A DNA stretch of 64,000 nt from contig CM042042.1 in assembly GCA_023525975.1 (NCBI GenBank), forward strand, positions 46,387,880 through 46,451,879. The letters are read 5' to 3'. Below the pieces are notes generated by a model. That model was not told the DNA's origin, made no database searches, and saw nothing but the letters and a program-made list of their open reading frames with translations. Of this stretch, positions 11,029 through 22,831 are shown in pieces. The position numbers and the translations under genes were made by a program. This DNA comes from Smallanthus sonchifolius. Taxonomy: Eukaryota; Streptophyta; Magnoliopsida; Asterales; Asteraceae. Position 1 is the first letter of the stretch. Every line of letters begins with the position of its first letter.

Positions 11029-12523
11029 TGTCACACCCCAACCGACGACGGAATACGTCGGGGCGGGACATGTAGACTGTTCAAAAGCTCAAGGTTTGCT
11101 AAAGTTTAAATAATTAAACATCAAATTTCATGTCACAAATAAACATAAATCCAACGTTACAAAGAAAATGGAAATACTTAAATAGTCTCATTAATTTAAA
11201 TTCTAGGCCATCGGTCCTAAGTGAAGCATCTTGCACTTATTCTCAAGCATTAGTACCTGAAACATGATGAAAACGAGGTCAACTAAAAGTTGGTGAGCAT
11301 ACATAGGTTTTGACACATAACCAAGTTTAAAGTATTTTATACAATTCATACGATACACGTGTATAACGCATTTATGGAGAATCTATAGTTAAACTAGGTG
11401 TGTACAAAAGTCTATGTCTAAGTCTAGGGTTCAACGGGTTTTGATGTGTGTGGGTTGGTACAAATAGATTTGTGTTATTTTATGTAAAGGCATAATATGT
11501 TTAAATATGAATTTAATGCGTATTATGAGTTCAAGGTATACATGTATGAACTTAATAGTCGCTGGCGTAGGGTTGGATTTAAATAAATAAATAATTTTAT
11601 TTATTTAATTGTGAAAAATATGCTAAAATATATATCATGTAAATATATATTTATGTTTAGAAAATGAACTTTGGTTTATGTAGATAGTGTTTAAAATAAA
11701 TAAATAATTTCATTTATTTAAATAGATTAAATAAATAAATAATTTTTATTTATTTATTTGTGAAAATATGTTAAAATATATGGATGTAAATATATGTTTG
11801 GAAATTCTACTTATGTAATTAGTGTTTAGTTTAAATAAATAAAATAAATAATTAAATTCATTTATTTAAATAGATTAAATAAATAAATAGTTTTTATTTA
11901 TTTATTTGTGAAAATATGTTAAAATATATGGATGTAAATATATGTTTAGAAATTCTATTTATGTGATTAGTGTTTAATTTAAATAAATAAAATAAATAAT
12001 TTCATTTATTTAAATAAATTAAATAAATAAATAATTTTTTTTATTTATTTATTTGTGAAAAATATGTTAAAATTTGTAAAATGTAAATATATATTTATAT
12101 TTAGAAAAGAAATTTTTATTTGTGTATTATAATAAATAAATTTCTTTATTTATTTATCATCTTTAAAAATAAATGTTAGTTTGCTTTAAATGAGTTAATA
12201 TTTTATAAACTTTTATAAAATTTATTGCTTTTATTTAGAAATTAATTCTAAGGTTTTTGTTTTAAAAGTTTAATGTGCAAATTTAACAATTTAATTTGGA
12301 TTAAATCTGAATTTATATTGAAAATTTACAAATCTGGTTTTATTCTGTTACAAATATTGTAAGGTTTATAAAAATATTTTTTATAAAATTTTTGAAGCTT
12401 TAAAAATCGGTTTAAAAAATATATGCAGACCACCCGGTTCGAACCCGGGTGGTTTCTGTGTGGTTAATGCGTAATACCACTATGCATGTATATGTGTATG
12501 TACTTGTATAATGTTTGGGTATG

Positions 12524-12554
<31 letters not shown>

Positions 12555-12749
12555 GTGTATATGTACTTGTATGATGTATAAATGTATATATATACATATG
12601 TGTTCAAATATTTATGTGTATATAGGGATTCTAGAACAAATGCGGTTAGAAATTTTGAAGTAGGGCTTGATATAATCATTTCACCAAGTTTGAAATTCAT
12701 ACATGTCTTATTGTACCAAAATGAAAACGTGAAAATCAGAAAGGTTACA
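11029..12749 (-). repeat. E1 3' LTR (left), internally deleted
   Basis: It matches 17725-19169 and 27580-27838 closely. At 12477/12478 it jumps from ...AATACCACTA straight to TGCATGTATATG; the right LTR has about 950 bp between these points (E2 not counted). A run of ATAAATAAATAA-type A/T repeats fills 11570-12160. A short T-arm-like hairpin with GGTTCGAACCC lies at 12428-12452. Confidence 0.9.
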
Positions 12750-12768
12750 GTATCCCCATGTTGAGGGA
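12750..12768 (-). other. E1 polypurine tract
   Basis: Directly inside the 3' LTR the minus strand reads ctcaacatggggatac up to the LTR's TGTAACC. This purine-rich run is the expected primer for plus-strand DNA synthesis. Confidence 0.7.
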
Positions 12769-12784
12769 ATTTCGTCCCGAAATT

Positions 12785-15700
12785 TTAGCTAGTTGAGGCG
12801 ACTGTATCAGCAAAGAGGTGAGGGTACTTGAGCTTCATTTGGTCCTCACGTTCCCAAGTAAATTCAAGTCCACGCTTAGATTCCCATCGTACTTTGACAA
12901 TAGGGATACGGCTTCGCTTGAGTTGCTTGATCTCGCGACCCATGATCTCTACTGGTCTCTCCACGAAGTGCATCGTTTCGTCAATGCGCACATCGTCAAG
13001 AGGTATATGGAGATTCTCATCAGCAAGACATTTCTTTAGGTTGGACACGTGGAAAGTAGGATGTACATTAGCAAGTGATGGAGGTAATTCCAGTTTGTAA
13101 GCCACTTTCCCGATCCTTTCGAGGATCTTGAATGGACCCACATAGCGAGGTGCTAGTTTACCCTTCTTCCCGAAACGGATCACCCCCTTCCAAGGAGATA
13201 CCTTTAGAAGTACAAGATCACCGACTTGAAATTCCAAGGGTTTACGTCTCTTGTCGGCATAGCTCTTTTGCCGACTCCTTGCTACTTGAATGTTGTTGCG
13301 GATCTGTAGGATCTTGTCGGACGTTTCTTGGATTAATTCAGGACCGATGATTTGTGCTTCACCAATCTCGTTCCAACAGATAGGAGAGCGACACTTCCGA
13401 CCATAGAGAGCTTCAAATGGAGCCATGTTGATGCTTGTGTGGTAGCTATTGTTGTAAGAGAACTCGATGAGGGATAGATGTGAATCCCAATTGCCACCAA
13501 AATCAATTACACAAGCTCTAAGCATGTCCTCGAGTGTCTGGATTGTTCGCTCGGTCTGATCATCAGTTTGGGGATGGTAAGCCGCGCTTAAATCCAAGCG
13601 TGTACCAAGAGCAGTTTGGAGGGATTGCCAAAAGAGAGAGGTGAAACGAGCATCCCTATCAGATATTATGTTAAGTGGGACCCCGTGACGACTCACAATT
13701 TCGTCAATGTAGATTCGGGCTAGTTTCTCTACCCGATAGTCTTCTCGGATGGGTAGAAAGTGAGCAGATTTGGTGAGACGGTCAATGATCACCCAAATGC
13801 TATCATAACCTCTAGAAGTACGAGGGAGTTTGGTAATGAAATCCATGGCTAGATTTTCCCATTTCCACACTGGGATTTCCGGTTGTTCAAGTAAACCAGA
13901 AGGACGTTGATGTTCAGCTTTGACTTTGGAGCAAGTTAGACATTTTGCAACATATAGTGCAATGTCTTTCTTCATCCCGGGCCACCAGTATTGTTGGTGA
14001 AGACCCTTGTACATTTTATCAGCCCCGGGATGGACGGAGTAACGAGTTTTGTATGCCTCGTTCATAGGGACTGCGCGAAGGTCATCACGATCGGGGACCC
14101 AGATACGATTCAAGTAATAGAGGAGACCATTAGGTTTGGTTTCTAATAGAAGTTCAACACCACGTGACATTTCGTTATACAGATTACCCTCGCTGACCGA
14201 GACGTGTTGAGCTCCTAAGATGCGATTTTGAATATCGGTTTGAATCCTAACACAATGAAGCATAACGTGGTCCTTAGGACTCAAGGCATCGGCTACAACA
14301 TTTGCTTTACCGGGATGGTACTGAATCTCGCAGTCGTAGTCGTTAAGGAGCTCGACCCAACGTCGTTGCCTCATGTTGAGTTCTTTCTGATTGAAGATGT
14401 ATTGGAGACTTTTGTGGTCAGTGAACACCACACATTTCGTGCCATAGAGATAATGTCTTCAAATCTTTAATGCGAAGACGACCACACCCAACTCAAGATC
14501 GTGCGTCGTATAATTCTTTTCGTGAATTTTAAGTTGTCTTGATGCATAAGCGATCACCTTGCCCCGTTGCATGAGAACACAACCGAGACCTTGGTTTGAT
14601 GCATCGCAGTAGACCACCAGATCATCGTTGCCATCAGGAAGAGTGAGAATAGGAGCATTGCACAATTTTTGTTTGAGGAGTTGGAAGGCTTCCTCTTGCT
14701 TTGGTCCCCACTCATAGTGTTTACCTTTTTGGGTCAAGGCCGTGAGAGGGACCGCAATCTACTTAAGGTGTTGCTCATGATCTAATTTGGTCTTGGAGTA
14801 GATCAAGATGTCGTCAATGAAAACGATCACGAATTTATCTAGGTATGGTTTGTATACGCGATTCATGAGATCCATGAAAACTGTGGGGGCATTGGTTAGC
14901 CCAAGAGGCATAACCATAAATTCGTAGTGACCGTATCTTGTACGAAAGGCAGTCTTTGGAATATCCTCCTCTTGTACACGAAGTTGGTGATATCCGGATC
15001 GAAGATCAATCTTCGAGAAGTAGGTGGAACCTTGGAGTTGATCAAAGAGGTCATCAATCCTAGGCAAGGGATAACGGTTCTTGATGGTAAGTTTGTTGAG
15101 TTCGCGGTAGTCAATACACATCCGGAATGAGCCATCTTTCTTCTTTACGAATAGGACGGGTGCACCCCATGGTGAATGACTGGGACGAATGAAACCTTTA
15201 TCAGAAAGTTCTTGAAGCTGACTTGCAAGTTCTTGCATTTCAGAAGGTGCTAGGCGGTATGGAGCTTTAGCCACAGGATTAGCTCCAGGTACAAGGTCGA
15301 TACGAAACTCTACTTGACGAACGGGTGGAAGACCGAATAGATCTTCAGGAAATACTTCAGGAAAGTCACAAATGATGGGGATGTCTTGAATATTCTTCTC
15401 TTGGTCCTTCTTTTGAACGATATTGGCTAGAAAGGCCACATACTTCTTCCGTAAGTACTTTCGGGCCGTAGTGCACGACATGAGCTTAAGCCCACTACAC
15501 GGTTTCTCACCAAAAACCTTTAATGTATCATTCGATGGGAGAGGAATTCGGATGCACTTCTCGAAACAAACGACCCCGGCATGATGACTAGATAGCCAAT
15601 CCATACCTATGATGATATCAAAGCTTCCCAGTTGCATAGGTATGAGGTTGACGGGAAAGGAATATTCATTAAGTTTGATGACGCAATCGCAGATAATGGA

Positions 15701-15874
15701 GTCAATGATGATGGGGTTTCCATCCGCTACTTCAACGGTAAACATTTTCTCTAACTTAGTTCGGTTTTTAGCAAGCAAAGGTTCAAAATTAAGTGAAAGA
15801 AAACTCTTATCGGCACCGGTATCAAATAGTATGGAAGCATACCGGTTATTAACGAGGAACGTACCGTTGACCAC
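12785..15874 (-). pseudogene. E1 pol: protease, RT, RNase H, integrase, chromodomain (defective)
   Basis: All parts lie in one frame. The aspartic protease carries LFDTGADKSF near 15825. RT runs from about 15300 (PYRLAPSEMQEL) to FIDDILIYSKT near 14800. RNase H has DASNQGLGCVL and TDHKSLQYIFNQ. Integrase has the H/C zinc region and the acidic core (MDFITKLP, DRDARFTSLFW, PQTDDQTERT). The C-terminus ends in a chromodomain-like segment (VKVRW, FTWERE, YPHLF), typical of Tekay/Del chromoviruses. Defects: TAG at about 14757-14759, where roughly 70 codons between RT and RNase H are missing compared with the family; and a TGA at 14459-14461 in place of an expected Trp. Integrase and chromodomain read open for 548 codons. 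Confidence 0.9.
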
Positions 15875-16150
15875 ATCATTGTTGGCCTGGGCTTCATTAG
15901 CATTTATGTTGAAAGCACGCCCTCTAGTTCCACCTTGATTTGGGTTGATAAGTTTTGGGCATCGGTTTCGGAAGTGGTTTGGGTTACCACATTCAAAGCA
16001 AGCATTCCCATTAGTGATAGTTGGAACCCCTTTGTTTCCCTGGTTGGCTGTATTGCCGGGTGGTTTGACCCTGCAGGTGTTGGCTAAATGCCCATATCTT
16101 CCACAGCTGGCACATATCCGACACGGTATATTTGGGAAATGATGGTAATT

Positions 16151-17047
16151 TCACGTGTTGCACAAAGGGCTGCCGCCCACATAATGTTTCTTGGCTGAAT
16201 TCTGAGTCATAGGAGCAACGTGATTGACTGGGGCAGCCGGGGTAACAACAGTAAAATTCCTAGTCTTTCGCTTCTTGTTGTTGGAGAAAGGTTCGAGTTT
16301 GACCCCTTTGGAGGGCTCAGAAGGTGTTGCCGTGTCTAGGACTTTCTTAGCACCCTTCCTTGTTAGCGTACCCGCCTTTACATGGTTATCAGTTAATGTG
16401 GCGGATAGGCGGATGGCATCTTCAAGGGTAGCTGGGTTCCTCCCTAAAATAGTGTCTTGAATCTTCATCGGCAGTCCACCGATGTACTTTTCAATACCCC
16501 GAGCTAAAGGTGTGACCATATGAGGTACTAGAAGACTTAGCTCATGGAAGCGGGTGGTGTAGGCTAAACTTTCACCACTATCTTGGGCAAGATCCCAAAA
16601 TTCGGCCTCTAACTTCTTCATTTCATTGCGAGGACAGAACTCCTCGGTCATGAGCCGTTTGACCTCATCCCATGGCAAGGCCATTGCCACATCCATGCCC
16701 CTATTCCTCTTTTCACCATTCCACCAAGTGAGCGCTCATTTTTGGAAGACGCTGGTGGCATAGCGGACCCGGAGGTTGTCGGGACAATCAATGTTGAGAA
16801 AAGTGCTTTCAATGCTCTCGAACCATTGAAAAAGACCCGTGGCTCCTTCAGTGCCATAAAACTTAGTGGGGTTGCATGAGTTAAAGTTCTTGAAAGTACA
16901 TTGCGGTGGGTTGGCACCACCACCACCATTAGTCCCATGGTTACCGTTTGTAGCACCATTAACTTGAGTGAGTTGCGTTACAAGTTGTGCAAGGATAGTA
17001 GCAATATCAGTGTTGTTGTTGGCCACGGTAGCATGACGGGGAGGCAT
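16151..17047 (-). pseudogene. E1 gag (capsid/nucleocapsid), interrupted by stops
   Basis: Starting MPPRHATVANNN at 17047, the protein has the retrotransposon gag core (NPTKFYGTEGATGLFQWFES, PRNEMKKLEAEFWDL, YIGGLP). A TGA at about 16736-16738 replaces the CGA that E2 has at the same codon, a CpG-type transition. A second TGA at 16151-16153 replaces the first zinc-site Cys codon region. Beyond it the frame continues through two CCHC knuckles (CASCGRYGHLANTC, CFECGNPNHFRNRC; 15950-16100) into protease. The E2 gag at 22832 is a close relative. Confidence 0.9.
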
Positions 17048-17265
17048 TCTACAGATTTGCATAGGACAATAAAAAATGTAAGGACTTTTGATTGAATTTA
17101 AAAGGGAATAAAATGATAGATGAAGTAGTAAATCATAGTTTGGATTGTACTCAAATAGTGACATAATCACTTGAATACTATGACACATTAAGGTCAGTTA
17201 AACTCATATAATTTTTAAGGAGACATGCTTTAGCCTATAAGTAAACACTCATCCCGGGAATTCCC

Positions 17266-17318
17266 AGGAAAGCATACGGGTCCCTCGGTTGATTGGGATT
17301 TATACGAAATGCTTTCCT
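17266..17318 (-). other. Conserved leader hairpin of E1
   Basis: AGGAAAGCAT and ATGCTTTCCT form a 10-bp stem around a loop with conserved GTATAAATC and GACCCGT (minus strand). The same hairpin occurs at 22281-22329 (E2) and 28453-28499 (E3). It lies between the primer site and gag. Confidence 0.65.
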
Positions 17319-17708
17319 AGACAGAAAACCCATAATACAGGTGTCACCCTTCCAGATTGCACGTGTCCTCTAATAATTAACAAAGTTTAAAACCTTAACG
17401 AGGAAGTAAGAAATTCTATAGATTTAAATTCATGAAGTTTCCACATGCTATGATGATGATGACAGAGAAGTAGGTAAGAAGGTTATGAGGCTTAGGGTAT
17501 GGGTAGGGATATTATTTATTTATCTAGTATAGTCTACTAAGTAATGAATTTTAGCAAATAAGGTATCAAAATAAATAAATATTAATATAATAGGCAAGTA
17601 ACACATAGCATGTAGCATATCATATAATCATAGAACATGGCAATAATGGGTGTCCTAAGGTTATAGTCTAGGTCAAAGGTGTCTAATAACCTAATTCCCT
17701 ATAACCAA

Positions 17709-17721
17709 GGCTCTGATACCA
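17709..17721 (-). other. E1 primer binding site (initiator tRNA-Met)
   Basis: On the minus strand it reads TGGTATCAGAGCC, complementary to the 3' end of plant initiator tRNA-Met, 3 bp from the 5' LTR. Confidence 0.9.
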
Positions 17722-17724
17722 ATC

Positions 17725-19397
17725 TGTCACACCTCAACCGACGGCGGAATACGTCGGGGCGGGATATGTAGACTGTTCAAAATCTCAAGGTTTGCTAAAG
17801 TTTAAATAATTAAACATCAAATTTCATGTCACAAATAAACATAAATCCAACGTTACAAAGAAAACGGAAATACTTAAATAGTCTCATTAATTTAAATTCT
17901 AGGCCATCGGTCCTAAGTGAAGCATCTTGCACTTATTCTCAAGCATTAGTACCTGAAACATGATGAAAACGAGGTCAACTAAAAGTTGGTGAGCATACAT
18001 AGGTTTTGACACATAACCAAGTTTAAAGTATTTTATACAATTCATACGATACACGTGTATAACGCATTTATGGAGAATCTATAGTTAAACTAGGTGTGTA
18101 CAAAAGTCTATGTCTAAGTCTAGGGTTCAACGGGTTTTGATGTGTGTGGGTTGGTACAAATAGATTTGTGTTATTTTATGTAAAGGCATACTATGTTTAA
18201 ATACGAATTTAATGCGTATTATGAGTTCAAGGTATACATGTATGAACTTAATAGTCACTGACGTAGGGTTGGATTTAAATAAATAAATAATTTTATTTAT
18301 TTAATTGTGAATAATATGCTAAAATATATATCATGTAAATATATATTTATGTTTAGAAAATGAACTTTGGTTTATGTAGATAGTGTTTAAAATAAATAAA
18401 TAATTTCATTTATTTAAATAGATTAAATAAATAAATAATTTTTATTTATTTATTTGTGAAAATATGTTAAAATATATGGATGTAAATATATGTTTGGAAA
18501 TTCTACTTATGTGATTAGTGTTTAGTTTAAATAAATAAAATAAATAACTAATTTTATTTATTTAAATAGATTAAATAAATAAATAATTTTTATTTATTTA
18601 TTTGTGAAAATATGTTAAAATATATGGATGTAAATATAAGTTTAGAAATTCTATTTATGTGATTAGTGTTTAATTTAAATAAATAAAATAAATAATTTCA
18701 TTTATTTAAATAAATAAATAATTTTATTTATTTATTTATTTATGAAAAATATGTTAAAATTTGTAAAATGTAAATATATATTTATATTTAGAAAAGAAAT
18801 TTTTATTTGTGTATTATAATAAATAAATTTATTTATTTATTTATCATCTTTAAAAATAAATGTTAGTTTGCTTTAAATGAGTTAATATTTTATAAACTTT
18901 TATAAAATTTATTGCTTTTATTTAGAAATTAATTCTAAAGTTTTTTGTTTTAAAAGTTTAACATGCAAATTTAACAATTTAATTTGGATTAAATCTGAAT
19001 TTATATTGAAAATTTACAAATCTGGTTTTATTCTGTTACAAATATTGTAAGGTTTATAAAAATATTTTTTATAAAATTTTTGAAGCTTTAAAAATCGGTT
19101 TAAAAAATATATGCAGACCACCCGGTTCGAACTCGGGTGGTTTCTGTGTGGTTAATGCGTAATACCACTAGACCAGGAAGACTGATGCTGATTTTAACCC
19201 GGTTCGAAAACTATCTAAGGTGAAATCACAGAGGGACCGGGTTCGGTTGTAGCATATAAGGCAAAAAGGCCGCTGGTGGTGGGTTTCGAACCTACGCCAT
19301 CTAGCCCGGCGGTGCAGTGGCTTACCGGCTGGGCTAGATGGTTTCGCTGATAAATAATGAAGCCTAAAATAAGAAATGCGTTAAATGAATCAAAACA
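17725..19397 (-). repeat. E1 5' LTR, outer (gag-proximal) segment
   Basis: It matches 11029-12477 closely, then continues past ATACCACTA with sequence missing from the left LTR (19170-19397). E2 begins at 19398. The LTR resumes after E2 and ends at 27838. Together the two segments are about 2.67 kb, against 1.72 kb for the left LTR. Confidence 0.8.
19108..19345 (-). other. Two tRNA-like Pol III promoter modules within the E1 5' LTR
   Basis: On the minus strand the first module (about 19345 to 19275) has an A-box-like TAGCCCAGCCGG and a B-box-like GGTTCGAAACC. The second (about 19180 to 19108) has TGGTCTAGTGG and GGGTTCGAACC with a paired arm. Spacing is tRNA-like but acceptor stems do not close, so these are probably not functional tRNA genes. 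They could be a SINE head captured by the LTR. The left LTR keeps the second B box but has lost the rest to its deletion. Confidence 0.5.
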
Positions 19398-20230
19398 TGT
19401 GACGTTTCAGATTTTCATTCGCGCACTTGTAATATATTTATTATGTAATCATTCTCTATTTGAATAAAATGCAAGTGTTTTCTTTTATTTGGTTTTATAC
19501 AAATAGGTATTTTATTTTACGGATTTAAACTAATTAGAATTTTATAAATTTTAAAACTAATATAAAGTTTTATATAAAAATCTAAATTTAAAAAGTTGTA
19601 TATTTAATAAAATAACCTATTTAAATAAGATAAATAACTTTTATAAAAATTATTTATAATAATAAAAAAAATAAAATAAGTTTATAAAAACATTTTTAAA
19701 TTAATTTGATTTAAAAGAAATTAAATTAATTTATTTAAATAAAAGTTCAGGGGTTGTATTGTAATTAAACAAACTAGAAGGATTTAAAACTGAAATCGAC
19801 TAAGGGGCTGTTTCTAGTCAATTTAAACTACAAGGGCCCATCCGTATTAATTTTAAGGGCTAATTCGAGTCAAACCAAACTCCAGGGACTAAATCTGTCA
19901 ATTCTCGATTCGTTTATCCGGTCACCCCCTCCGATGGTCCGGCGGGTAAAGAACTTTTCGGCGACGCCCGACAAGGCTGTTTCTCTGCACCTCGACAGCC
20001 GCTAAAGGCTTCTCTGGCTTCGTCTCTCCCACGTGAACAAGACCCCCTGACCAATTGGTCTCCCCAACATAAGGATCGTCTGATCCTGTTGGTGGCCGAG
20101 AAACCCACGATCGAATTCGCGCCCGACAGACCACCTCCACACGTGTTGAATGTGTCGTTAGTTTCGTCTCGTCCAGACTAGTGTCGGAACGTGCCCAATT
20201 GCACGTTTTAACATAGAAATCAAGCTCGGC

Positions 20231-20239
20231 TATAAATAG
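20231..20239 (+). promoter_or_regulatory. TATA box of the E2 5' LTR
   Basis: TATAAATAG in a GC-richer context; the same box occurs at 26148-26156 in the 3' LTR and at 27931-27939 in E3. Confidence 0.6.
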
Positions 20240-20602
20240 CCATGGTCGGCTCTGCACGAGCTCGCTACCCCTCTTCCACTCAATCTCACTCCAAAATTGA
20301 AGGCACCATTACAATCGCCATCTCTGTGTGAAGCTGTGACCAAGGTTGTAGAGGCTAATCCCATCCAGTAGCTCGATTCTCATTCTGGACATTCTCGGAT
20401 TTAAGACTCTGCCGTCCGGTCCCTTTACGACCACGTAAGAATCCTCAACTTCGTTTCTTTACCTTCTGTTATCATAAGGCAAGCTGAACCAATCGAAGTC
20501 ATGACTCCAAAACATCGATTACCGGACAAACTATTGTTTTGAAAAATTACTGTTTTATTTTCTAAAGTCTGGGCCATCGAAACTACTTAGTTTCGATTGA
20601 GT

Positions 20603-20895
20603 AAATGGTCAATCGAAACTAGTAGTTTCGATAGATGGTAGTTTCGACAGCCTGAGTATCGCTTATAAATGATCAATCGAAACTAGTAGTTTCGATAGAT
20701 GGTAGTTTCGACAGCCTGAGTATCGCTTATAAATGATCAATCGAAACTAGTAGTTTCGATAGATGGTAGTTTCGACAGCCTGAGTATCGCTTATAAATGA
20801 TCAATCGAAACTAGTAGTTTCGATAGATAGTAGTTTCGACAGTTCCGTGTATCACTTGTAAATGGTCAATCGAAACTAGTAGTTTCGATTGAATA
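20603..20895. repeat. 64-bp tandem repeats with palindromic core (E2 5' LTR)
   Basis: Units start at about 20603, 20667, 20731, 20795 and 20859 (the last degenerate). Each holds the palindrome ATCGAAACTA-G-TAGTTTCGAT. The 3' LTR has a corresponding array at 26520-26790 with one unit shortened. Confidence 0.85.
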
Positions 20896-21862
20896 CAGTT
20901 TCGATACATGTCACAACTATAAACAGTTTCGATCAAAATAGTACTTTCAAGCAAACCTGGACCAACTTTTATGCAAATAACACTAAGAAATATTATTATA
21001 AACCTATACACAATTAAATACTAATACGCACATGTAAACATACAATAATACCCATTTATCTACATAGGGTTTCAACGTGCTTAGACTTCAACATCCTTAT
21101 CACCTACACACGTGGAAAAATACCCGCTTGCAAGGTGAGTTACATATCCCCTATTTACATTTTTATACATTTTGGGGTGAGACGTAATCTGTGCATACTT
21201 ACATACAATTCAACTTGTGTTTACATGCGTAGATTATTGTGCTTTTGTGCATGGTCACTTGTTATGCTATGGATACTTTTAGGGTGGTTTTTAGACGGTG
21301 TGTGACCCACATAGTCTTGATTCCATGCCTATCACGTTAAACCTTTGTGCTTATACATACTTGCATGCTTTGGATACTTTTAGGGTGGTTTTAAACTGTG
21401 TGTGACCCATATAGTCTTGATTCCATGCATATCACGTTAAACCTATATGCTTATATCTACATACTTACATTTGGCATACACATAGTGAATCCTCCACATT
21501 ATGCCGTGTCTTACCATGTCAAACCATGAATTGTATAAACGTTTTAAATTAAACTTTTACTTTATTTAAACATATGTAAACTCACCAACTCTCGTAGTTA
21601 ACACTTGTTTTGGATTACGTTTCAGGTGAAGATATGTGATTGTGTGACTATGTGTTGAAGGTGCTACACATAAGGCTTTTGGACCTAGTAAAATAATTAT
21701 GTGTAATATTCTAGAATAGGGTGTTGTAACTTGAATTGTATTTGGATATTTGGTATTTTAATCTTATTAATGAATTATGCAACCTTAGTAGATCATGTGC
21801 TTATGAACAATCATTCTATTGTCCGCCTCGATGATTCCGCCATCGGTCGGGGTGTGACAGAT

Positions 21863-21875
21863 TGGTATCAGAGCC
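21863..21875 (+). other. E2 primer binding site (initiator tRNA-Met)
   Basis: TGGTATCAGAGCC, 3 bp after the 5' LTR. The following leader (atggttatagggaattagg) is shared with E1. Confidence 0.9.
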
Positions 21876-22280
21876 ATGGTTATAGGGAATTAGGTTATTA
21901 GACACAATGACCTAGACTATAACCCTAGGACTCCCTTTTATGTGTTATGTGCTAAATGATTAATTGCTATGTGAATTATTTGTAGTTAGGTATTATTTGA
22001 ATTTTCTCAAGTTTGGTACATGAGACTTATACACATACATACAAGACTTTAATACATGATACATACTTTACATACACATTTGACAACAAAACTTATGCAA
22101 ACAAATACACTACTCATCCTTACCCATACTATTTCCTAATTAATTGCAACATTCCTACACATTTTATACTCATAGACTCTCAAGTCTATTGAAAATCTCG
22201 TCAACGACTTAATTTCTCAAAACCAGTAAAGGACACATGCAATCTGGAAGGGTGACACCTGTACATCGAGTTTTCTGTCT

Positions 22281-22329
22281 AGGAAAGCATTTCGTATAAA
22301 TCCAAATAAACGGACCCGTATGCTTTCCT
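22281..22329 (+). other. Conserved leader hairpin of E2
   Basis: A 10-bp stem, AGGAAAGCAT with ATGCTTTCCT, about 500 nt upstream of gag. The rest of the leader (21876-22831) has no ORF of note. Confidence 0.65.
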
Positions 22330-22831
22330 GGGAATTCCTGAAGTGAGTGTTTACCTATAGGCTAAAGCATGTCTCCTTGAAAATTTTGAGGAATTACTTA
22401 ACGTTGATAAGTCATTGTATTCGCAAGAATACGATCCGAACCTAAACTCAAAATTTGGGGACATTATAGCAAGATAGGAAGAACTAGACAAACATGCAAA
22501 ACAAATCATTATTACGGGTGCACACGTAATAACAATTTGTAGTGCATGCGAATCCCGGCCATTCCTATCACGCGAATAATGATCTATGCTATCATATCCT
22601 CCCAGGAATAGATTTCATGGCTTATTTCCCCTATCCTTTAGTGTTATAAATTTTGGATGAATTATGTGATCAGTTTTAGTCAGAACTTACATACATTATC
22701 ATGCGACATGATGAGTGTCATCTCGCGTTCCTGCTTGCATTATTGTGAACAGTCTACCAACTGTAGCACATGCATGCCTATTTTATCCGAAGTCTCATAA
22801 AATTTTGTCTTTTCTCGTGGTATTTTATAGA

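Larger units (their letters stand above)
19398..21859 (+). repeat. E2 5' LTR (2462 bp)
   Basis: It starts TGTGACG and ends GGTGTGACA, followed by the primer site. A TATA box (TATAAATAG, 20231-20239) marks the likely transcription start about 30 bp on. The downstream part has a strong donor-like AGGTGAGT near 21136 and an acceptor-like TTTCAGGT near 21622, so the leader may be spliced. It is nearly identical to 25315-26838 where the two overlap. Confidence 0.9.

Noticed and set aside
12428..12452. Possible tRNA gene (GGTTCGAACCC arm)
   Set aside because: Only a T-arm-like hairpin remains; the A box and acceptor stem are absent in the left LTR.
12412..12700. Tyr/Ile/Thr-rich ORFs (also 27570-27788)
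   Set aside because: Translation of (TATA)n and TGTATATG microsatellites inside the E1 LTR.
19922..20257. 111-residue minus-strand ORF, copied at 25839-26174
   Set aside because: Lies antisense in the E2 LTR upstream of its TATA box; the two copies are just the two LTRs.
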